Shown here: piece after piece, positions 10,867 through 22,565 of the stretch | Layout of the letters: each line of letters starts with the position of its first letter | Numbering within the stretch: position 1 is the stretch's first letter | NCBI GenBank assembly: GCA_951802425.1 | Contig: OX637798.1 | Coordinates: 2,542,001-2,606,000 of the forward strand | Direction: 5' to 3' | DNA from: Clavaria fumosa | Taxonomy: Eukaryota > Basidiomycota > Agaricomycetes > Agaricales > Clavariaceae | DNA: 64,000 nucleotides | Position numbers and translations under genes: made by a program | The notes under the pieces: generated by a model | The model's database searches: none | The model's input: the letters and a program-made list of their open reading frames with translations, nothing else | What the model was told of the DNA's origin: nothing

Positions 10867-13800
10867 GCGACACAGGTGTCGCACAGTCAGAGGGAATAGG
10901 ACCCTCTGTCGAGCCCAGCGGTGAACCCCCGCTAAGGGCTGACGTGGCGTCACCGGCCCCTGATGACGGCATTAGGTCCGAAACGCCGTTGACACGTGGC
11001 AATCGCCACGAGGAGGGCGCCACAACGCGCCAAGTCACTGGCGAGGCGCCATCATTCGAGAAGGCTGGACCTTCAAAGGAAAGGGCAGAGAGCCCTTAGA
11101 AACCCGCGAGAGGTGGCCGCGAGAGCGGTCAAGCTCGCAGGCTCCCTCCAATAGTGGAGATGAGCCCACAGCGATAGCGTGAGCTAATGCTGTAGCCGAG
11201 AGACTCTCGGACATTCAGGCGGAACTTTCCGCCAGGACAAAGAGTTTGAGGCTCTTGTAAGGGCGATGAAAAACCGCCACGCCACTATTCGGCAACGGCT
11301 AAGCGAGGAGGCTACCCACATTAGGCGGGTGTTGGACTCGCTAGATGAGCAGGGAACCGCGCTAGCGGCTCCCTTACGGCGGCAATGCCATGATTCATTG
11401 GAACCCAAAGTGGGGCCTGCCCCGCCGAGTCAGGCGCCAGCTGACCGCGAGGAAGGGTGGCGAAGGGAGAACCGCGCGGACGGTTCTCGAACCCCTGGCG
11501 AACCAGGAATGGAGGGCGGCAGCCCTCGAGAAACAGCGGGGCCGGAGCTGCGGCTTATGTCGCGCTACCCACAGCTGGGTCAGCGAGAGCCAACGGGCCG
11601 GATGGGCCCGTTCGGATGGATGGAACCGCCCCAGAAGGAGCGGGAGATTACTCGGGAGGTGTCCCCGAGTTCTACAAACTACCAGAGCAATGTATTACAT
11701 CGCTACCTCATGATGATACGAGATAAAACCTCGCTATTGCCTGAGGCAATAGCTGAGATTAGGGGGATTAAGATTGAACCCCCTGAGCTTTATGACAGAT
11801 GAGACGACCTCGTCATCTGGGAAAGGTGGCTCGATGGCCTCCTTAATTACTTCTACTTCTATAGAGTAGTTGGCCCGCAGTTGGAGCACCAACGTGTTAT
11901 GCTAGTGGGGTCACACTTAAGCGGAATAGCCGCTACTTGGTATACCCAAGAAGTAATGGGTCTATCCCATGCTCCCCAAAGGTGGACCTTCAAGGAATTG
12001 ATAACCGCTATGTTTAAGCGGTTCCTGACCCAGAAGGCAGTGGATGCCTTCTATCAGGTGAAGTTTACAAAGGCGAAGGGCGCCTTGGGATTCTGGAATG
12101 AATTGGCCCAGGCGGCAGAGAGAATGCTCACCCCGCCTGACGCCGGTATGATGAAAAGGCAGTTCCTTAACGGACTGCCTAACGAGATGGTGGAGGCCAT
12201 CTTCAAAACTCGCGCGATTAGCGTTGAGTTATCCTCGGTTGAGGATATTATCGACACTAGTCGCCAAGTGGAAGCGACCCTCCACTACCTCCAGCAGCAG
12301 AGGGCAGTGCCTTCGGTAGGGAACCAGGCAGGTCCCAAAGGAAACCCGCCTACAGGCAGAGTGCCTGTGGGGCAGAGGTTTGTGAGACTGCGGCCGTATC
12401 GGCCGCACACAGACCGGAGGCCAGGGGAACCTGTTCCCCTGCGGATCGACCGCGTGCGGGACGAGCGCGTCCAAACTGGAGGAAGCAAACCCCGGCTAGA
12501 ACCGCCTAAGGCGGTGCCCAAGATTGGGGTACGAGGCAGAGAGGAGCAGAAAGCTCCTCTAACATGCTGTATGTGCGGGAAAGCAGGGCACTACGCGAAT
12601 GTGTGCCCTCAGTCACAGCGAAAGCCAGAGGCTTTTAGGGGAAATGTAAGGAACTACGCCTTACAAGAGGAGCCGGGCGAGTCGGAGCCCAAGGAACCGC
12701 CAGAAACACCTGCGGTTGAAAGCATGGAGCCAGAGGGTGAAGCCCTACCAGAGGAAGTCGCAGAAGACGACTACGCTGGTCGCGGGGACCAGTACGATTC
12801 GGACGAGCTCTTCGTCCTTGAAGAGCTCAAGGAGGAGGCGGAAAGTGACCAGGTCGCTGGAATCTGGGAATTGGAAGAGGATGAGGTCCTCTACACGACA
12901 GAAGTACACGTCGGCCATGTCGACGACAGGCCGTTTCGGGCGCACGTCCGGAAGGAGCGGACAGGATCGCGCCCAGTAGTGACAAAGGAGGCTAGGCAAT
13001 GCCTCGCGGCCTACATCACCATGAACGGTGTAAAAGCATATATGCTTTTCGATTCTGGAAGTACCCCGGACCTGATGAGCCTGGACTTTGCCTGGGTGAC
13101 GAAGGTACCGACCTTCCAACTGGATAATCCAGTTCCTATCCAACTCGGCTGTATCGGCAGCTGATCGACGATCACATGCGGATGCCACGTAGCGGTAGAT
13201 TTGGGAGGAATACTGGTGGAGGACCAGTATTTTGATATAGCGAACATCGACCGCTATGATATCATAGTCGGAATGGCATTCATGTATGACTGCTGTGTGA
13301 TACTGGATGTGCACTGATGGGCAATCCGGATTGGCGAAGGGAAGGGGAAAACCCTTCAGGCGATGTCGCCCAGTGAGGAGATGGAAGCATTATGTGTCCG
13401 TATATCGGCTAAGAACACGCCGAGGAAGGAAGCTCGAAAGAGCTGACTACACTCGGGCCCCCGGGATGCGGGTGAGCCCTGGAAGGGGGGAGAGGCTAAC
13501 GCCTCTGTAAAGATAGACGACGCCTACCTCGAAGGCAGGCGTGAGTACTGGTTTAACCAGTATGCTGAGCTCTTTGGGGGAGTTCCCCCCAGACCGCCGC
13601 CATTTCGGGCGGTGAACCACCGCATACCCTTAATAGACGAAAAGCAAGTCTATAATTATTACCTGCCTCAGTGTGCTGAGGCATTTAAGGAACAATTCCT
13701 TGAGAAAGTGAACCGTTATATTACTAACGGTTGGTGGGAGGCAGGAGTGGCATCGCAAGCAGCTCCTATGTTATGCATACCAAAAAGCAGCCGGAACCCG

Positions 13801-14460
13801 CTGCTATGGACAGTCGTAGACTGTCAGAAACGGAATGCGAACACAGTACGGGATATTACCCCGTTGCCTGATCAGGACCAGATCAGGCAGGACGTGGCTA
13901 GAGCCACGTATAGGTCAAAGATTGACCTATCGGACGTGTAGAGCCTGAGGACGTGTGGAAGACGGCGTTCGCGACCGTCTTGGGCACCATGTTCTCACAG
14001 GTGATGCAGATAGGGGATTGTAATGCCCCTGCTACCTTCCAGCGCCTGATGACACACATATTTCGTCATCAATTGGGAAAGTACGTGCATGTGTACTTAG
14101 ACGATGTATTCGTCTTCTCCAAGACCTTGGAGGACCATGAGCGTCACTTAAAGATGGTCTTTGAGACCCTCAAAGGTGCGAGCCTTTTCTTGAGCAAGAA
14201 GAAGTGCTCGTTATACGCAAAGAGCATAGATTGCTTAGGGCATATTATAGATGCCCGAGGAATCCACGTCACAGTGGATAAAATGGATAAAATCCATAAC
14301 TGGAAAATGCCGACAAGCATTAACAAGGTGCAGAGGTTCCTCAGATTAGTACAGTACATCGGACAGTTCATGCCTGATCTGTCCGCTTACACTGGCCCTT
14401 TGGCTAGTCTGTGTAGTGAAACGCGAATGTTTCACTGGAGACCACTCCATGACAAGTGCA
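10867..14460 (+). repeat. Hairpin-saturated coding region, left part
   Basis: Perfect short inverted repeats with small loops follow one another every 25-50 bp throughout gag and the first half of pol. Examples: TGCGGCCG/CGGCCGCA at 12389-12407, CAGGGGAA/TTCCCCTG at 12422-12441, GAGCTCTTC/GAAGAGCTC at 12805-12828, AAAAGCATA/TATGCTTTT at 13032-13049, AATACTGGT/ACCAGTATT at 13209-13231, TGCCTGATC/GATCAGGCA at 13865-13889, ACGTGGCT/AGCCACGT at 13892-13909, TAGGTCAA/TTGACCTA at 13911-13929. See findings. Confidence 0.9.
11266..13164 (+). pseudogene. Ty3-A gag (interrupted by stops)
   Basis: Capsid/nucleocapsid polyprotein of the retrotransposon. One frame runs from 11266 through the zinc knuckle CCMCGKAGHYANVC (12565-12606, CX2CX4HX4C) into the protease region. 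A TGA at 11800-11802 interrupts it. Upstream, 10794-11099 is an open Pro/Glu-rich stretch that probably belonged to the same protein; several stops and frame changes lie between 11100 and 11265. After the knuckle comes an acidic region. TGA at 13162 splits the protease from the DSGS motif (about 13050-13061). Most blocks are bounded by short hairpins. Confidence 0.8.
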
Positions 14461-14474
14461 TGGAGATGATTAAG
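13165..14474 (+). pseudogene. Ty3-A pol, first part: protease end and reverse transcriptase
   Basis: Same frame as gag up to 13938: the rest of the aspartic protease (YDIIVGMAFM at about 13255-13284), then the RT N-terminal part ending DLSDV at 13938. TGA codons at 13315 and 13444 lie in this frame. At 13939 a TAG and a frame change mark loss of a short stretch (about 16 nt by comparison with the RT family). From 13953 RT continues in the next frame with APATFQRLM and the catalytic YLDD (about 14094-14105), LGHIID and the thumb. The gene is cut at 14474 by Ty3-B and resumes at 20371. Confidence 0.85.
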
Positions 14475-14779
14475 TGTCAGACTTAGTCTCACGGTTCACA
14501 CAACTTAACGTAAGGTCGATGATGACGTTACTAACATAAGGGGAAAAGGGTACAAGTAAGAAAGCGACGTGGTATATATAGCGAGCGGTTCGGGAGTTGC
14601 CGGCGTTCCCACGCTCGGACCCCGTGCGTCACGTGATGCGTCCAGGCCCGGGTCACGTGATTTTCCCAATATGTAAGCCACCACCCGTTCGGGTCACGTG
14701 ACTCGTCCGCAAACTTCCCGCAACTCTTTTGCGATCCTTTCTTGGCCTTTCCAACCTGCTTATGTAAGCGATCCTGACA
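14475..14779 (-). repeat. 3' LTR of Ty3-B (left in the window)
   Basis: 305 bp. Three exact TCACGTGA palindromes at 14629-14636, 14653-14660 and 14694-14701, and a TATATATA near 14573, form a compact promoter-like unit in either orientation. The purine tract of the element adjoins on the right side. Confidence 0.93.
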
Positions 14780-14790
14780 TCACCCCCCTC

Positions 14791-17700
14791 TTAAGGCTGG
14801 GCGTCTCGACCTGCCAACTTCGCCTTGTCAGGGTATTGCTGGAAGAAGTCCCGGAGCAACAGTGCAACGTTAGTGAGGTTGCGACGAGGTTCCCAGGTGT
14901 TCTCCTCTGCAGGGTATCCTAACCACTTCACCAAATACTTCACTCCCCGTCCAACCTTCTTGACATCAAGAATTTCCTCCACCTCATACTCCAAGTGGTC
15001 ATCGTCAATCGTGGGGGGTGGGGGTGGAGGCAAGTTCTGGGAAGGGAAAGAGGGAGCAATATACGGGGTGAGTAGCAACTCATTGAAAACCCGGTGAATG
15101 CGCCATGCTCAGGGGAGCTTGAGTCGGTATGCTGCTGGTCCAACCTTCTCTTCGATAGTGAAGGGTCCAGCCCGCTTGTTGTCAAGCTTCTTGGATGGTC
15201 GATCCATTTTCAGGTTCCGGGTATCCAGCCAGACTAAGTCCCCCTTTGAGTATTCACGACTTGGGCGCTTTCCTTTATCATAGCTAGCCTTCATTGCATC
15301 TGCCACCTTCCCCATTGCATCCCTGGCTGCTCTTCGGGATTCCGTGAGCTTGGCCATCCACTTGTCTGCTGCAGGGTTCACTTCAGAGGGCGGCCGGATA
15401 CCACCATTCCAAGGGTGCTGGCCATACTCCAGATAGAAAGGTGTGAATCCAGTGGCTGAGTGCTCACGGTTATTGAGCGCGAATTCGGCTGTGGATAGCC
15501 ACTCTGCCCAATCATCCTGCAGATGGTCAACATAGGCCCAGAGATACACTTCAACCTCCTGATTGACCCGCTCTGTCTGTCCATCTGTTTGTGGGTGGAA
15601 GGCAGTGCTCGGGTTCACCTTAACTCCAATCATCCCATAAAACTCCCTCATGAATCTGGACACAAATTGGGTTCCCCGGTCACTCACAACTTTCTGCGGG
15701 ACTCCATGGTCGTGGAAGACCCGGTCTCGAAGGATCCGAGCAGCACCAAGTCCCGTGAGGTCAAGGCCAATAGCTTCGATGAGAGTTCATTTTGTAAACT
15801 TGTCGACAATGACAAGGATCGCATTGTGACCACGTGAGAGGGGGAAAGGCCCAACAATGTCCCAAGAGATGACTGCCCAGGGGCTCTCAGGGACAGGGTG
15901 CGGATGGAGCGGAGTGGCGCGCCTGGTACGATCAGGCTTGATTCGTTGGCATGTCTCGCATCCACCTGCATACCAATTGGAATCCTTCACCATGCCCACC
16001 CACCAGTAGGACCTCAGCAGAGCCGCCCTCAGTTTCCGTGGACCAGGGTGTCCTGCGATGGGGAGGTCATGCTCAAAGGTGAGCACTGCCTCACGTGCTT
16101 CTGGGGGCACCCAAGTGATTTCTGCCTTCCGCCAGAGTCCCATCCGATCTCTTGTCCACTCATCATCAAGCTCCTCCGGCTTCTGCACATATACCGCGCT
16201 GTTTTTCTGGAGTAGCGTCTCCATCTCCGATGTGAATGATGTGCGGGTCTCAGCCTCTGGGAAGACCTGTACTGGTGCATCCTCCTCCACCATCTCTCCA
16301 TAATCTGGCCTCCGTGAGAGTGCATCCGCTTTCGTGTTTGACTTCCCAGTACGGTACTTGATCTCGAAGTCAAAGCACTGGAGCTCTCCAACCCAACGGA
16401 CCTGCCTCGGTTTCAACTTCTGGGGCTTCTGGAAGTACTGGAGGTTAGCATGGTCTGTCCAGATTTCGATAGTCTCTTCCACCCCAATCAGGTAAGCCCG
16501 CCACTCGCGTAGTGCCCGGATTACAGCCAGGAACTCCTTGTCGTACACATCGTAATTCTTCTCAGCTGCAGTGAGGGCTTTGGAGATGTAGTCTACAACT
16601 CTCCAAGTCCCATCCACCTGCTGCTGTGAGAGAACTCCTCCAGTCACCAAGTTGCTCGCATCCGTTTCTACCTTCCATCTCCCCTTGTCTTGTGGTAGAG
16701 CCAAGACCGGGGCTGATACTAGTGCCAGGTGGAGATCTTGGAAGGCTGCTTCCTCCTCCTCCTCCCATCTCCACGGGACTTTCCCTGTCAGCCGGAAGAG
16801 TGGTTTTGCCCGGGCAGAGAGATTCGGGATGTGCCGGCGGAGGTAGTTCAGCATCCCGTTGAATCTTTGTACCTCTTTCACATTTTTCGGTCTGGGCCAG
16901 TTACGGATCGCCACGCCTTTAGCTGGGTCATGCTCTAGACGGTTGTGGGAGATCTTCATCCCCAGGAAGAAAACCTCACTCTTCTCGAACTCGCACTTGC
17001 TGAGTCTGAGACACAGGCCATTCTCCCCAAACTTCTTCAAGACCCGATCCATCCAATACCGATGTGTAGCCAAATCCTCTGCAAACACTATAACATCATC
17101 GACATAGGCTCGGACATGCCCCCCTGCAATCTCTTCTCTCAACACATGGTTCATGAAGCGCTGGAAGGTTGCAGGTGCATTCTGCAGCCCAAACCACATA
17201 ACTGCCAGTTCGAAGAGTCCACGAGGCGTTAGGAAAGCACAGCGGTGCTGATGTTCTGGCCAGACCTGCATCGATGGGAAACCTCCCTTCGCATCAATCT
17301 TGGAATAGATGGTCGCCCCCTTTAACACATCCACAGTGTCTCGTATGAGGGGGAGGGGGTACTTGTCTTTGATTAGATACGAGTTCAGCCTAGAGTAATC
17401 GATAATCGGCCGCAGCTTGTCCTTCTCACGTTTGAAGAAGAAGGGGCTCGCGTACGGGGACTTCGAAGGTCGGATTCGTCCAGAAGCTAGCTGCTCATCC
17501 ACCCAGCGATTCATTTCCACCATCTCTTCTCGCATCAGAGAGTATAGCTTAGAGGAGAGGTGTCCAGGGTCTGTTTTAAACTCGATTTTGATATCAAAGT
17601 CAGGGCGGGAGCAGGGGAGCTCATCCCACTTTGCTTCACTAAAAACCAAAGGGTAGCGGCTGGGCCAATCAGGGGTAGGGCCAGTGCTGGGAAAACAGGT

Positions 17701-18414
17701 GTCCGGGATACTGGCCGAGGCCAGGGTACTCGCTTTTGGTGGACCTGAGGGTCGAACAGGGGACCGGTGGCTGTGTGAGGAGGAGGCACAGGAGTTGGGG
17801 CAGCAGGTGAGCCTTACTTCAGCTTTCACCCAGTCAATCTCTGGATTATGACGCTTTAGCCAATCATGCCCAAGGATCGCCGTGTGGGACTGAGTCTTCC
17901 CTAGCAGGAAGTGGATCCGCTCCTGGTGGTCGCCAACCATCACAAGCAGCTCCATCCCATACCGGATCTTACCATCTCTGTTCTGTGTTCCATCCACATT
18001 ATACATGGTGATTGGATTCAGCAAGGGAGATGGTTCCAATCCCACTTTTTTCACCCACTCCAAGTCCATAAAGCAGTTGGTGCAGCCTGAGTCGACAAGG
18101 GCTTTCGTAGTTGCCCCTTTGCCAGTGCTGAGAGCCTCCAGGTGCACCTGGATGGAGAGCTCTCGGGGCATACGCAATAGGGTGTCCTTCAGCACCTCTG
18201 CAAGGTGCTTTGTTGGCTCCACTTGGCTGCTAGTCCCCTTTTCTCTTTTCGGTATTTCACTTTTAGCGGTTTCCGTTTCCGCTTTGTCCTTCACCTCAGC
18301 CCCAATCCGGGTGTGTCTCTGCTGCAAGATAGTGTATTTTGGGATACTAGCTGCGGGTACAGGGATGGGAGGGGGGCTGGGATATCTACTCCTGAGACTC
18401 CAGTTCGGACTCAC
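14791..18414 (-). pseudogene. Ty3-B pol: protease, RT, RNase H, integrase, chromodomain
   Basis: Read on the minus strand. An 875-codon stretch (18414 down to 15787) has protease DSGCTNCFMD, RT with YVDDVIVF, RNase H with TDASN and GGVLSQQ, and the H-H-C-C integrase zinc region ending DIVGPFPLSRGHNAILVIVD. A TGA at about 15787-15789 follows, then integrase continues (VSDRGTQF, HPQTDGQTERVNQ with the DDE residues) to about 15109. A second TGA follows and then a chromodomain (EYEVEEILDVKK, YLVKWLGYP, NTWEP) down to 14791. All parts stay in one frame, so only two codons break an otherwise complete pol. The chromodomain would direct integration to marked chromatin. Confidence 0.9.
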
Positions 18415-19415
18415 TGGGCCTCGTCTCCAAAATCCGGCTCCTCAACAGGAGCCCTCTTCTCTCTCTCGAGCAAATCCAGGCAGTCTCGGAGCAGTGCGAT
18501 CTCGTTCTCATAGTCCTCTGCACTACGTGCCTGGCTTTCCACGGTGCGGACCTGCGGCCTCGGGATCTGCGGACGTGTGTCCTGGAGCTGGCAATCTCTC
18601 ACCATGTGACCAGCTTGGCCACATCAGAAGCAGGTGCGCAACACTCCAGGGGCATGGGCACGATCCACCACCATGGCATCACCAGCATTGGTGGGACGCG
18701 GCATGGTGGGAGGGGCAGGGGTGTGGGCCAGAGGCTGGGCCAGGAAGGGACGGGGGGCTGGGGCGAAGCGGGTTTGTTGAGGGAGGGGGCGGCTGGTTGC
18801 GGGCAGAGCAGGACGCACAGAGTTCTGTTGTGCGATGACTCCGTCGAGGCGACGCTGCTGAGCATCTAGCTTTTCGGCAAGTGCCTTCCACTGCACGTAG
18901 GTCTCTGGCATTGGCGAAACACCATAGACCTTTCCCACTAGCCTCCTGCTCAGATTCGACTCCAGCCAATGGACCAGGATGTCCGAATCAGCCACTTCTG
19001 TCATCCCCGCTCTTCGGAACATTGTTTCGAACTTTGCGAAGAACTCAGGTGCCATCATGACACCCTGTTTCAACCTCGCAATATCTGCGAGGGCAGTCGC
19101 ATGGTCGTTCGGGTCATCGAATGCTCGCTTCATCTCTTTCACAAATTCTGCCCAGGTTCCAACCTCGTTGTTACCCAGGATTTCCTCTCCCTTCACATTT
19201 GCCCATTCTGTGGCAAACCCTTCGCCAGTAATTTTGCTGAGGGTGTAGAGGACCTTTGCCAGGTCTGTGGCATAGATTATCGGATTCGCCATAAACAGGA
19301 GGCGGAGCGACCGGAGGAATGTATGGAAATTTCTTTTTTGCCCATCGAATGGGGCGATGACTAAATCCAGCCTCGTGGCATGGACTTCAGGCGGGGCGAC
19401 GTGGTCAGCCATCAC
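18411..19415 (-). pseudogene. Ty3-B gag
   Basis: Minus-strand gag. The capsid part (19415 down to 18624) has IAPFDGQKRNFHTFLRSL and TWAEFVKEMKRAFDDPN, a retrotransposon-gag pattern, then a Pro-rich linker. One TGA interrupts the zinc knuckle at its second residue (CF, stop, CGQAGHMVRDC, near 18600-18630) and the same frame continues to an acidic end at 18411, overlapping the pol start by a few bases. Without that stop it would be about 335 residues. Function: particle assembly and RNA binding. Confidence 0.88.
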
Positions 19416-20065
19416 AGACCCTGGTGGTGGTGATGGGGTTTCGGGGACATCGGTAACAGGGGAATCGGGGGGGAGCTGGGCTCAACCCGGTCTCGGACGC
19501 AGACGCTGTAAATAGAATTCTGGGCCTTGGGCACTCAGGATTTCTTCGATCTCTTAGCAGTCCTGTCCTCTCAGGCTGCTCTCTATGTATCTAGATACTT
19601 ATAGAACTCTTATTCTATAAAACTTGTTGCTAGCGTGGGGCCTGAATGGTGTCCCAGGTGGTCACTCCACAACTCCTAGTGAGTTGCCCGTGTGCCCTTC
19701 TGACAATGGTCACAGAGCAAGGGCCCTGTCCACTGGACCAGGAAACTACAGAAAAACTATGTATAGGGCCTTTCCGTGCCCTGTACACTACACGATTCAC
19801 TGGTATGTAGCTGTAAAGCAAAGTTCCGGGCCTTTGGCACTTGGTGTCTCTTGGGGAGGGTCACAGTAGACTTCCTCTGGGTCTGGTCACGTGTATCTAC
19901 ACACAGTAAAAATTTCACATGGTTCTGTTGCACACCATGGGCAGGGTAAAGAGAAAGAGGATGAGGGGGATAAGCTGTCACAGAGTGTGACAGTTTGAGA
20001 TAGGGGTCCAGGCTAGCCGGGTTAGGACACGGGGCTAGGGCGGACAGGGGTTGATGTTAGTATTG
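19416..20065. other. Leader region of Ty3-B
   Basis: 650 bp between gag and the 5' LTR of the minus-strand element. No ORF with recognisable domains and no obvious tRNA primer binding site next to the LTR. Confidence 0.5.
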
Positions 20066-20370
20066 TGTCAGACTTAGTCTCACGGTTCACACAACTTAAC
20101 ATAAGGTCGATGATGACGTTACTAACATAAGGGGAAAAGGGTACAAGTAAGAAAGCGACGTGGTATATATAGCGAGCGGTTCGGGAGTTGCCGGCATTCC
20201 CATGCTCGGACCCCGTGCGTCACGTGATGCATCCAGGCCCGGGTCACGTGATTTTCCCATTATGTAAGCCACCACCCGTTCGGGTCACGTGACTCGTCTG
20301 CAAACTTCCCGCAACTCTTTTGCGATCCTTTCTTGGCCTTTCCAACCTGCTTATGTAAGCGATCCTGACA
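20066..20370 (-). repeat. 5' LTR of Ty3-B (right in the window)
   Basis: 305 bp, same ends and same three TCACGTGA palindromes as the left LTR. Differences are almost all C-to-T or G-to-A at CpG (for example ACGT/ACAT, CACG/CATG, GCGT/GCAT). Confidence 0.93.
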
Positions 20371-22565
20371 TTAAGGCATTGGCGTGTAAAACGCCAATAT
20401 TACACCCGGTAGACGTGGCAGTACAGGAGCCAATCTGGCTCGTGTGCAACATGTCAGTGTCGGGCGTAGGGGCCATGTATGGCCAGGGAAAGACATGGGA
20501 AACCTGCTGTCCAGCAGGGTTTATGTCTAAAAGGTTCAGCCTGGCCCAGTTTAGCTACAAAACCTGGGACCGGGAGGCCTTAGTGATTGTCAAATCACTA
20601 CAGAAATGGGAGGATAAACTCCTTGGTAGACGAATCAACGTGGTCACAGACCACGAAGCGCTGGGGTTCTTTAAGAACCAAACGCGCTTGTCTGGCCGGC
20701 AGGCCAGGTGGATGGAATATATGGAGAGGTTTGACTACTCCATCACTTACATTAAAGGCGAGAGCAACAAAGTTGCAGATGGCCTTTCACGTTACCATAT
20801 GAGTGACGTGACAGATGAGATTCATCCAGATCACGAGTATGTGAAGGTGGACGTTTGCCTTGATCCTGAAGGGGACGAGTTGCCCCATGGACGCCTGGAG
20901 GAGGTGCGTGCACTGCGAGTATGCGCACCTGCCGCAGACCAGGAGACCGAGCAGGAGCAACCGCCACCTGTGCCCCAAGCGGACGGGGATGTGAGGGACG
21001 AGACGCTCGTGCCCTTAAGGCCCCGTGTGGAAGGGGGGGATAGCAGGATGCTGCAAAGCATCCATGACGGCTATGAACAGGATCGCCTGTTCAAAATAAT
21101 TTTGGGGAAACTGGGAAACTACACTGGTTTTAAGATCAGGGATGACCTGATCTTCGCTGAGAATAAAAAGGGAGACGAGGTGCTCTGCGTGCCTCGTACC
21201 CTTCATGAAGGGAAAAGCATCCCTGGGAGAATAATCCAGGAAGCCCATGCGGTCCTAGGACACATGGGGTCGTGGATAATGATGAATTATGTCCGCCGTT
21301 ACTACTGGTGGCCATCGGTGTCTAAAGACATCGATAAGTTTTGCTTGTCGTGCGGCGTGTGCCAGACAAGCAAGACTTCCCCTCAGAAGCCGCAAGGGCT
21401 TCTACACACCCTTCCGATCCCCAGGTGGCCCTGGGAATCAATAGGAATGGACTTCGTAGGTCCATTTCCTATGTTGAAAGAGGCGGACTACCTCTGGGTG
21501 GTGATCTGCCACCTCACTTCACTGGTACACCTAGTACCAGTTACCATTTCGGTAACGGCAGCAGAGCTAGCCTGGCTCTTCCTAACCCATGTAGTGAGAC
21601 TGCATGGGTTGCCAGGATCAATTGTGTCCGATCGTGATCTGAGATTTACGTCTGCCTTTTGGCAGGAAACACACTGACTACTCGGTGTCAAGCTGTGGAT
21701 GTCCACAGCTTTCCATCTGCAGACGGATGGAGCGACGGAACGGTCGATCCGATCCATGTCTCAGATCCTCCAATCTGTGGTCCAACCAGACCAGACAGAC
21801 TGGGCGGAGCGAATCCCAATGGTCGAATTCGCCATTAACGCGTCAATAAGCGTGTCGACGGGGTTTGCCCCGTTTGAGCTCACCTATGGGTACATGCCCC
21901 AGATGATGGCAGAGTTGCCAGATGACCTCCGGGTGGTGCCCAGAGGGGTATGGATGTTCGCGGAGAAAGCCGCGCTCAACCTTGCAATATCGCACGACGC
22001 GATTATAGAAAGTCGTGTCCACCAGACGTTTTACGCTAACCAGCATAGATGGGCAGAGCACCCGTTTAGAGAGGGAGAATTAGTCTACCTCTCAATGGAG
22101 AACTTGAATCTCCCTAAAAAACGAGCCAGAAAGCTCATGCCGAAGTTTATTGGGCCATACCCAATACGGTCGTGTAGACCGGAATCATCTACGTACGAGC
22201 TGGAGCTCCCCGACTTGCTAAAGTCGAGGAGAATCCATCTGATGTTCCATGTCAGCCGGTTGCGGCGACATGAACCAAACGATGACGCGTTGTTTCTGTG
22301 TCGTGAAGTGAAAGTCTTTTATGACTTTGGGGTGGATCCAAAGGAGGAATGGCTAGTAGATGCCATTATTGGCCATAGGTGGGAAGGCCGCCACCTGGAA
22401 TGCGAGGTTCGATGGAACCTCGGGGATACGACCTGGGAGCTGTACATGGGGGTCAAAGAGCTGGCTGCTCTAGACCATTACCTTGAACTACAAGGTGTAG
22501 ACTCGTGGAGAGCGCTACCTAGGCGCCCTCGAGCAGAGCGCGGATGGAGCACCCATGCGGAGTAG
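20371..22565 (+). pseudogene. Ty3-A pol, second part: RNase H, integrase, chromodomain-like end
   Basis: Continues pol after Ty3-B. RNase H (VTDHEALGFF and IKGESNKVADGLSR), then an integrase zinc region (H-H, CGVCQTSK), the catalytic core with DFVGPFP, VSDRDLRF and QTDGATER, and a C-terminal segment EEWLVDAIIGHRWEGRHLECEV that looks like a chromodomain of the kind found in fungal Ty3 elements. One TGA at 21675-21677 separates the core from DGATER; the frame is otherwise unbroken to 22565. Duplicated TTAAG at 20371-20375 belongs to the Ty3-B insertion. Confidence 0.87.

Larger units (their letters stand above)
14475..20370 (-). mobile_element. Ty3/gypsy LTR retrotransposon Ty3-B nested in Ty3-A pol
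   Basis: 305-bp LTRs at 14475-14779 and 20066-20370 begin TGTCAG and end CTGACA, flanked by the 5-bp duplication TTAAG (14470-14474, 20371-20375). Genes read on the minus strand: gag, protease, RT, RNase H, integrase, chromodomain. A polypurine tract (minus strand AAGAGGGGGG, 14780-14792) abuts the 3' LTR. The two LTRs differ at about six positions, mostly CpG transitions. Three in-frame TGA codons interrupt the genes. No hairpin enrichment like that of Ty3-A is visible. Confidence 0.93.

Noticed and set aside
16562..17789. Plus-strand ORFs inside Ty3-B
   Set aside because: They are shadows of the minus-strand pol.
11800..21677. TGA as a reassigned sense codon
   Set aside because: The receptor genes need no such reading, all sites fit CGA decay, and other lesions (deletion, frame changes) show the elements are dead copies.
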